Shown here: positions 22,058 to 26,408 of the stretch, piece after piece
Layout: each line of letters begins with the position of its first letter
Numbering within the stretch: the stretch's first letter is position 1
NCBI GenBank assembly: GCA_904502055.1
Contig: CAJGDZ010000006.1
Location: 1 to 26,408, forward strand
Length of the DNA: 26,408 nt
Reading direction: 5' to 3'
Source of the DNA: an uncultured Clostridia bacterium
GTDB lineage: Bacteria; Bacillota; Clostridia; Oscillospirales; CAG-272
Notes under the pieces: model-generated
Database searches by the model: none
What the model was told of the DNA's origin: nothing
Seen by the model: only the letters and a program-made list of their open reading frames with translations
Made by a program: the position numbers and the translations under genes

Positions 22058-22371
22058 GTTTATAGATCTCTCTGTCTTCTCGCCTGTGCGTTCTCCTCTG
22101 CGTTTATGACGGTGAGGCGGGGATTGCTGGCGTTCCACCAATGCTTCTTTGCGTGCACGAAAAGCATCGGCGTGGCATCGGTTTGATTTTACAATAATGC
22201 TTTTTCCGTTTTTTGTAACGCACCGGGCTGACCGGGGATCGTTTTTTAGAATTCATATTTGGTATCAAGGTGGTAGAATTCCTCTGCCGGCTTTTTGCTT
22301 CGCAATTGTTATAATTCTTGTAGTACAACACGATACCACAAGGAGGCACGATACCCTTACGGAGCTTCTCC
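22058..22371. other. Gap of 314 bases without a convincing gene
   Basis: This stretch separates the ABC operon terminator from the second A-B pair. On the minus strand a GTG-initiated frame of 81 codons (22104-22349) is open and basic, with four Cys. It has only a weak ribosome binding site and no recognisable domain, so I do not call it a gene. It may be decayed sequence downstream of the A2-B2 operon. No tRNA, repeat or further terminator was seen. Confidence 0.5.
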
Positions 22372-22941
22372 TTATTTTTCGATGACGGTTTGGCCTTCGG
22401 TTTTGGTGTTCATAATGACGATGGGAAAATGCTTGCGGTGGCTGCCTGCCTCAATGGCGCGAAATGCCTCCGCAATTCGTTCCGCGGGAGGAAGGTCACG
22501 GTTTGTCTCCAGCACGCCGTGCGTGATATCCCCGCTGAGGCCGTATTCCAAGGTGTCAAACTCTTCGACCTCGATGACGGTCAGATCCTCATCGATGATA
22601 AATGCCCGATCCTCTTTTGCCACGGCAAGAGGTGCCCACAGTGCTCCGTTATCGAGCATTCGGCGCTCTGCGTAAAAGTCCTTGATGGCGGGGGCAAGAT
22701 TTCGGATCACTACGTCGCTTCGAGGCGGAAGATCCAGCGCTTCGAAATCCGTATATCGCAGATCGTCTATGAGTGGCATGGAGGATGTTGTTGTTGCAAA
22801 AAGGCAGTTTTTTCTGCCTGCGGGATTCCACATCTTCAAATTATCCTCGCTTATGATATCATCGTTGTGCATAGCGGTAAAGGTACCCTCGATGCTGGCT
22901 CCCATCCATACGGAGTCCTTGTCCTTCAATACGATAACCAT
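22372..22941 (-). CDS. Proteasome/HslV-like protein, non-catalytic subunit (B2)
   Basis: A 189-residue paralogue of B1. VIVLKDKDSVWMGAS (2-16) matches B1 ILILKDKDSIWMASS; DNLKMWNP, LRYTDFEALDLP, NRDLPPAERIAEAFRAIE and HFPIVIMNTKTE continue the match to the end. Like B1 it has no residue at the nucleophile position and Ser16 in place of Asp17. The AAGGAGG site lies just before its ATG, and it follows A2 by 10 bases, the same order and spacing style as A1-B1. The preserved pairing indicates that A and B work together. Confidence 0.75.
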   Translation of the reverse strand: MVIVLKDKDSVWMGASIEGTFTAMHNDDIISEDNLKMWNPAGRKNCLFATTTSSMPLIDDLRYTDFEALDLPPRSDVVIRNLAPAIKDFYAERRMLDNGALWAPLAVAKEDRAFIIDEDLTVIEVEEFDTLEYGLSGDITHGVLETNRDLPPAERIAEAFRAIEAGSHRKHFPIVIMNTKTEGQTVIEK

Positions 22942-22951
22942 ATGTTCCTCC

Positions 22952-23548
22952 TTATTTTACAATCGTAAATTCCTGTGTTTCTGTGTTGATCAGGAAAAAG
23001 GGTGCGCTGACTGCGGTTTTTCGGGTAGAGGCGACTTGAAGTGCCTTGATCAGCGCCTCGTTTACCTTTTCGTCCTCGCACACCTCCTCGCGGTCAAGCT
23101 TTGCCAGGGTGGGGTAGGCCGGGTACTCGCCCGAGCCGATCGCTATAAAGTGATCTACCGTCGCCACGCTTCCTCTTTTGTAAAGCCAGAACAGCTTGTC
23201 CTTGTAAGCAAGAACAAAGGCGTTTCTCCACACGGGCGGGTTGTCTTTTTCGATGTTGACCAGATCGTTTTCCTCAAGTAATTCGTTGATCTTGGGGGCG
23301 ATGTTTTCCACAACATACCTCTTATCAAGCTCGCCGTTTTCGGGGAGCGTGAAGATCTCGGGATAGGAGAAGATCAGCTTGCCGCCCTTTTTGGGGCCGA
23401 CCGCTCCCAAAAGAATACCGTTATCAAACCGCTTTATCTTTCGGCATTCCTCCTCAAGATAGGTTTGTCGGACACCGCCGCTGGTGGTTTGGGTGTCGGC
23501 TCCCAGATACACCTTTCCATTTCTTTTAACGGCTACTACCAAACTCAT
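22952..23548 (-). CDS. Proteasome/HslV-like peptidase, catalytic subunit (A2)
   Basis: A 198-residue paralogue of A1, exactly the same length. After Met removal it starts SLVVAVKRNGKVYLGADTQT. Ser1, Asp17 and Lys36 (ECRKIKRF) occupy the Ntn-hydrolase catalytic positions, and IAIGSGEYPAY matches the IGSG segment of A1 and HslV. The ATG at 23546-23548 has AAGGAGG upstream, so the processed N-terminus is well defined. Unlike A1, no AAA+ gene is beside it, so it may use the ATPase at 8181-9299. It is divergent from a small HTH regulator and carries an operator-like palindrome upstream. Confidence 0.84.
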   Translation of the reverse strand: MSLVVAVKRNGKVYLGADTQTTSGGVRQTYLEEECRKIKRFDNGILLGAVGPKKGGKLIFSYPEIFTLPENGELDKRYVVENIAPKINELLEENDLVNIEKDNPPVWRNAFVLAYKDKLFWLYKRGSVATVDHFIAIGSGEYPAYPTLAKLDREEVCEDEKVNEALIKALQVASTRKTAVSAPFFLINTETQEFTIVK

Positions 23549-23631
23549 AATGGCTTTCCTCCTTGTTGAATCATAACATTACGACAGTCAGGCACGTACC
23601 GGATACGGGATCCCTATCTAAAGAGAAGCTG

Positions 23632-23655
23632 AATGCAACGTTTTTGTGTTGCATT
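23632..23655. promoter_or_regulatory. Palindrome upstream of A2-B2, variant of the WYL-type operator
   Basis: AATGCAAC (23632-23639) and GTTGCATT (23648-23655) are perfect 8-bp arms. On the minus strand the centre reads CAACACAAAAACGTTG, close to CAACATAAATAATGTTG of site 2 but one base shorter, and it is preceded by TTTTCAA as in sites 1 and 2. It lies about 30-50 bases after the likely A2 start point. Probably recognised by the same regulator, with less certainty than sites 1-4. Confidence 0.45.
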
Positions 23656-23689
23656 GAAAAGCGGTGCGTGCGAGCTTGTCTGTGCATAC

Positions 23690-23718
23690 AGTATAGCACC
23701 TTTTCCGCATCGGAAACA
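23690..23718 (-). promoter_or_regulatory. Possible promoter of the A2-B2 operon
   Basis: The minus strand has TATACT (23690-23695) preceded by GTGC, identical to the GTGCTATACT of the opposing HTH promoter. The -35 region 17 bases upstream (TGTTTC) is poor. Weak promoter, or one needing an activator. Confidence 0.35.
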
Positions 23719-23738
23719 GGGCAGGATCCGCCCTGTTT
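23714..23738. repeat. Palindrome between divergent promoters
   Basis: AAACAGGGC (23714-23722) and GCCCTGTTT (23730-23738) are perfect 9-bp arms around AGGATCC. It sits between the A2-B2 and HTH promoters. The T runs are too short for a good terminator; an operator for the small HTH protein is an alternative. Confidence 0.45.
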
Positions 23739-23762
23739 AAGGAAAAGAGCCGCTTGCTCTTC

Positions 23763-23791
23763 TTGACATTCGGGAATGGGTGTGCTATACT
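23763..23791 (+). promoter_or_regulatory. SigA-type promoter of the HTH gene
   Basis: TTGACA (23763-23768) and TATACT (23786-23791), spacer 17 bases, about 55 bases before the HTH start codon. Confidence 0.83.
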
Positions 23792-23846
23792 AAGGGTGCA
23801 ATCATGGATCGAAGCCTTCCATGATTTGTCAAGGGGGTGAACGTTT

Positions 23847-24056
23847 ATGTTTGCAAAATTAACGCCCGAGAGAATCGGGGACAATTTCAAACGTCTCATT
23901 AAGGAATCCAAATACGGCACACAGGAAGAGTTTGCCTATGCAGCGGCGGTCGACGTTCGCACTGTTCGCAGATGGAGCCAACGACTTGACAGCATATCCA
24001 ACATTGCCCATGTTGCCCGGGTTCTGGAGGTTGACGTTATGGCTCTTCTCGAATGA
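23847..24056 (+). CDS. Small helix-turn-helix (XRE-like) protein
   Basis: A 69-residue protein that is essentially one DNA-binding domain: IGDNFKRLIKESKYGTQEEF, then AYAAAVDVRTVRRWSQRL, with VRTVRRWS as probable recognition helix. An AAGGGGGTG ribosome binding site precedes the ATG. It is divergent from the A2-B2 pair and directly upstream of a decayed Sel1-like gene, so it probably regulates this small module. No ligand domain is present. Confidence 0.82.
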   Translation: MFAKLTPERIGDNFKRLIKESKYGTQEEFAYAAAVDVRTVRRWSQRLDSISNIAHVARVLEVDVMALLE

Positions 24057-24090
24057 GAAGAGTCTTTTTATTCGGGAAAGGAGAGAAAGT

Positions 24091-24428
24091 ATATCTTACT
24101 ATTCACAGGGCGTTGCCTACACCGAGAAGGGAGAATACGAAAAGGCGTACCGGATGTTTGAGCAGGGGAGTCAGAATGGCGATCCCAAGTGTCGGTACCG
24201 AATAGCCGTCTGCTTTTACCATGGCCGCTTTGTGGAAAAAGATGTGGAGAGGTCCTCCGTTTTGTTTTCTGAGTGTATGGGTTCTATAGAAGAAATTGCC
24301 GAGGCCGGCGACGATGAGGCTTGCCGCATCCCGGGCTGTATGAGTGCGCCAACCACCTCATCAAATCCAAGCGGATCTTGGTTAAATTCCTTGAAAAGAT
24401 AAAGCCCTCCGTATCGGAGAGAGGGTGA
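24091..24428 (+). pseudogene. Decayed Sel1-like repeat gene
   Basis: The frame ISYYSQGVAYTEKGEYEKAY followed by RMFEQGSQNGDPKCRYRIAV encodes a Sel1/TPR-type repeat similar in style to the intact protein at 9955-10815. Behind the good site AAGGAGAG (24078-24085) the expected start codon reads ATA. Near 24330 the coding signal jumps frame: after EAGDDEACRI the natural continuation LYECANHLIKSKRILVKFLE is in another frame and ends at 24428. A lost start plus a frameshift make this a probable pseudogene, unless ATA is used and sequencing error explains the shift. Confidence 0.6.
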
Positions 24429-24497
24429 GCGGCAGCATTGGGGCGGCAGAGTCGGAAGCAGAACGGAAGTAACGGTTACTATAAGGGAGGTGTTTTT

Positions 24498-25157
24498 ATG
24501 TACGATAAGGAATGGACTCAGAGGATCTGCGAGCTTACTTGCTCCAAAAACGACGTGCTCGGGAGCCAATCGGCGGTCAAATACGATGCCGAGCATCCCT
24601 TCAAACGGTATTACAGCATATCCGTCATCCGAGGGGCGATCGGGAAGTACCTGTCGGGGGAATGGGATGATCGGATGCTCGCACATTGGGCGTGCCGATA
24701 CTGCTGGATCCTTTTGGGCGGATGCGATTATGACAACGTGACCGAGGATCTGAATGCCTTCGAGCGGTTTGTCAGGGATCTGATAACGTGGGATCTGGAC
24801 GCGCTCTCCTTCTTTAGTGCCGAGGATGAGGATCCGCAGGAGATGCAGAATTGGCTTGAGAGCTTCGGGCATTTTGACCACATCTGGCAGACTCGCGACG
24901 AATGGCGGGCCGTATATGCCATGATCGGTCGGTATGCCGAGGAAAACGGCGACCAATACGTCTTGCTTATCAATGACAAGGCAAGGGAATATATGATCCT
25001 GTATTCGGAGCATCTGCAAAACGGTTACGAGGATGCGTATTTCAGGTTTGTCAGTAGGGACGAGCATGAAGCGCTTGCGCAGCGACTGAAAAAAGACGGC
25101 TATACGATGCTGAGCTGCTCGGAGGAGTTCTACGATATGGAAATTCACGATCAATAG
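24498..25157 (+). CDS. Hypothetical protein
   Basis: A 219-residue soluble protein not recognised. The start is the ATG at 24498 with AAGGGAGG seven bases upstream. It is rich in aromatic and acidic residues (HWACRYCWILLGGCDYDNVT, then FGHFDHIWQTRDEWRAVYAM), mostly helical, with no signal or membrane segment. It follows the decayed Sel1-like gene and may be in one transcript with it and the HTH gene. It could be a further part of the A2-B2 neighbourhood, but nothing in the sequence proves this. Confidence 0.72.
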   Translation: MYDKEWTQRICELTCSKNDVLGSQSAVKYDAEHPFKRYYSISVIRGAIGKYLSGEWDDRMLAHWACRYCWILLGGCDYDNVTEDLNAFERFVRDLITWDLDALSFFSAEDEDPQEMQNWLESFGHFDHIWQTRDEWRAVYAMIGRYAEENGDQYVLLINDKAREYMILYSEHLQNGYEDAYFRFVSRDEHEALAQRLKKDGYTMLSCSEEFYDMEIHDQ

Positions 25158-25230
25158 ATGCCTCTTTTGAGGAGCCGATTGACAAAAATTGCTTATAATG
25201 AGAGTGTGAGACAAAACAGGAGGGGCGGTT

Positions 25231-26160
25231 ATGTTTCTTGTCGATTCGCACTGTGACAGCATTCAGAAGGTGGATGCCGGGCTTTGGGGACTTGTAGGTC
25301 CGTACAATTTTTCCAAAAAGCATTGTCAGCTTCAGTTTGTCGCTATGATGGCGGCGCATCCGGGCGATAAGGGGGACGATTCCTATCATCGCATCTTCCG
25401 CTATACGGGGCAATACTGCACGGCGCTTGCGAGCGAGAGCGACAAGGTGCTCCCCGTGAGGTGCTATGCCGACATCGGGCGCGCGTTTGCCGCAGGCAAG
25501 CACGGCGCGATGCTCTGCATCGAGAGCGCGACGGGGCTTAAAAATTCGCCCGCGCTTCTGGAGCGGTTTTATAACGTTGGTGTAAGAGTTGTGGGTCTGA
25601 CCTGGCTTTCCAACGATCTTGCCAAGAGCAATCGCGTGCTTGACGACGGCGAGGAGGACACGGGGCTCAGCGCGGTCGGGCGGGAATTTGTCAAAAAGGG
25701 AAACGAGCTTGGCATCATCTGGGACGTGTCGCACGCGTCGGATCGCACCTTCTGGGATCTTTGCGAGCTCTCGGCAAAGCCCGTGATCGCCAGCCACTCC
25801 AATTTTCGTGCGCTCTGCGGACATTCGCGCAATCTCACCGACGAGATGGTAGGGCGCATCATCGCGGACGGCGGTATGATCGGCCTTAATTTGGCGGTGC
25901 AGTTTGTTCACGCGGAGGAGTCAAAGCAGACGGTGGAGCAGTTGTTTGCCCATCTCGATCATTGTCTGTCGCTTGGCGGCGAGGACAACGTGGGTTTTGG
26001 CTTTGACATTGACGGCATTGAGTGCTATCCCGCGCCGCTCACGACCGAAGGATCGATACACGATCAGTTGTTAGATATGATGCAAAAGCATTATTCCGAG
26101 CGCATTGTCGAAAAGGTGGCGGGGGAAAATTACCTGGCTTATCTTAAAAAATGGCTGTAA
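25231..26160 (+). CDS. Membrane dipeptidase family (M19) zinc peptidase
   Basis: A 309-residue M19 (renal dipeptidase-like) enzyme that should hydrolyse dipeptides with a binuclear zinc centre. Ligands are visible: HCD (His7, Asp9), Glu98 in MLCIESATG, His168 in DVSHAS and His189 in ASHSNFRA; the family Arg is in CGHSRNLTDE, and FGFDIDG supplies the Asp. It lacks a signal peptide, as most bacterial members do. The AGGAGG site precedes ATG at 25231. Codon use returns to the G+C-richer style of the left part of the window, so it is probably ordinary chromosome. Confidence 0.92.
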   Translation: MFLVDSHCDSIQKVDAGLWGLVGPYNFSKKHCQLQFVAMMAAHPGDKGDDSYHRIFRYTGQYCTALASESDKVLPVRCYADIGRAFAAGKHGAMLCIESATGLKNSPALLERFYNVGVRVVGLTWLSNDLAKSNRVLDDGEEDTGLSAVGREFVKKGNELGIIWDVSHASDRTFWDLCELSAKPVIASHSNFRALCGHSRNLTDEMVGRIIADGGMIGLNLAVQFVHAEESKQTVEQLFAHLDHCLSLGGEDNVGFGFDIDGIECYPAPLTTEGSIHDQLLDMMQKHYSERIVEKVAGENYLAYLKKWL

Positions 26161-26220
26161 AAAAAGATACCCTTGGCGTACCTGCGATAAAGCAGGTAAG
26201 CACAAAATATCCAGCACAAC

Positions 26221-26249
26221 TCGAAAAGCAATGAATATTATGGTATAAT
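26221..26249 (+). promoter_or_regulatory. Extended -10 promoter for the last gene
   Basis: TGGTATAAT (26241-26249) is a TGn-extended -10 box; TCGAAA lies 17 bases upstream. The start codon of the next gene follows 24 bases later. Confidence 0.6.
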
Positions 26250-26272
26250 TAAAGTAGAAAGGTGGTGAAATC

Positions 26273-26408
26273 ATGATCTTCAAAACACATGAGTTGCCGC
26301 AAGAGTACAAACCCACCAAGAGCGGAAAAATCATGTTAATTATATGTGGTGTATTGTTGGCGTTCATACCCATTCTTGCGTTTGTCGCTCTTGTCGTCGA
26401 AACACATA
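26273..26408 (+). CDS. Start of a putative membrane protein (cut by window end)
   Basis: An ATG at 26273-26275 behind GAAAGGTGGTG opens a frame to the window edge (45 codons). After a polar N-terminus (MIFKTHELPQEYKPTKSGK) comes a strong hydrophobic helix, MLIICGVLLAFIPILAFVAL. It is likely a small or N-terminally anchored membrane protein; the rest is outside the window. Confidence 0.65.
   Translation, partial: MIFKTHELPQEYKPTKSGKIMLIICGVLLAFIPILAFVALVVETH

Noticed and set aside
21995..22186. 63-codon plus-strand frame after the ABC ATPase
   Set aside because: It runs through the terminator stem and has no ribosome binding site.
22104..22349. Basic 81-codon frame with four cysteines on the minus strand
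   Set aside because: GTG start with a weak ribosome binding site, no recognisable domain, and located in a probable decayed stretch.
25179..25199. TTGACA and TATAAT upstream of the dipeptidase gene
   Set aside because: The spacer is only nine bases, too short for a SigA promoter; the TATAAT alone may still be a -10 box, but no fitting -35 was found.
5066..25200. Integrase, transposase or insertion sequence that would explain the accessory region
   Set aside because: All sizeable frames on both strands were read and none resembles a recombinase; no flanking direct repeats were found.

Overview
This looks like a chromosomal piece of a Gram-positive, Clostridia-type (Firmicutes) genome. The evidence is the gene order rpmG-secE-nusG-rplK-rplA, strong AGGAGG ribosome binding sites, consensus TTGACA-17-TATAAT promoters, a CCA-encoding tRNA-Ser, and many lipobox lipoproteins. 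No species can be named from the sequence alone.

Layout. Bases 1-2544 (minus strand) are the conserved L33-SecE-NusG-L11-L1 operon with its promoter; L1 runs off the left edge, and SecE carries an unusual signal-peptide-like, acidic, His/Asp-rich extension. Bases 2522-4923 hold an AraC regulator divergent from a GH29 alpha-L-fucosidase-like gene. A tRNA-Ser(GCU) with promoter and terminator (4999-5196) closes the housekeeping part.

Bases 5200-12306 (minus strand) form an accessory protein-quality-control-like locus. In transcription order it encodes a soluble FtsH-like AAA+/M41 metalloprotease, a Sel1-repeat protein, an acidic protein, a Vps4/Cdc48-type AAA+ ATPase, two paralogous proteasome/HslV-fold proteins, a von Willebrand A protein, a broken third HslV-like copy and one or two hypothetical proteins. 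In the HslV-like pair, subunit A keeps Ser1/Asp17/Lys36 and subunit B has lost the nucleophile. The ATPase and subunit A are coupled by an ATGA overlap. A second A-B pair lies at 22372-23548. I read this as a candidate undescribed bacterial proteasome-like system with catalytic and non-catalytic subunits and its own unfoldase.

The 767-base gap at 12307-13073 carries a probable structured small RNA with promoter and terminator, plus operator-like palindromes. The core ACAYRAATAATGT occurs upstream of the Sel1-led operon, upstream of the FtsH-like gene and twice upstream of a WYL-domain regulator (13074-14027); a variant lies upstream of the second A-B pair. The simplest reading is that the WYL protein controls the whole set.

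Bases 13074-21998 (plus strand) are closely packed: WYL regulator, two lipoproteins (one with five roughly 62-residue Cys/His repeats), a lipoprotein with a C-terminal GHH/HNH nuclease toxin domain, a SUKH-like immunity protein, a third lipoprotein, two FtsX-like permeases and an ABC ATPase, then a terminator. From about 16400 the DNA is visibly more A+T-rich than its surroundings, suggesting separate acquisition.

Bases 22000-26408 contain the second A-B pair, a small HTH regulator, a decayed Sel1-like gene, a hypothetical gene, an M19 dipeptidase and the start of a membrane protein. No integrase, IS element or CRISPR array was seen.
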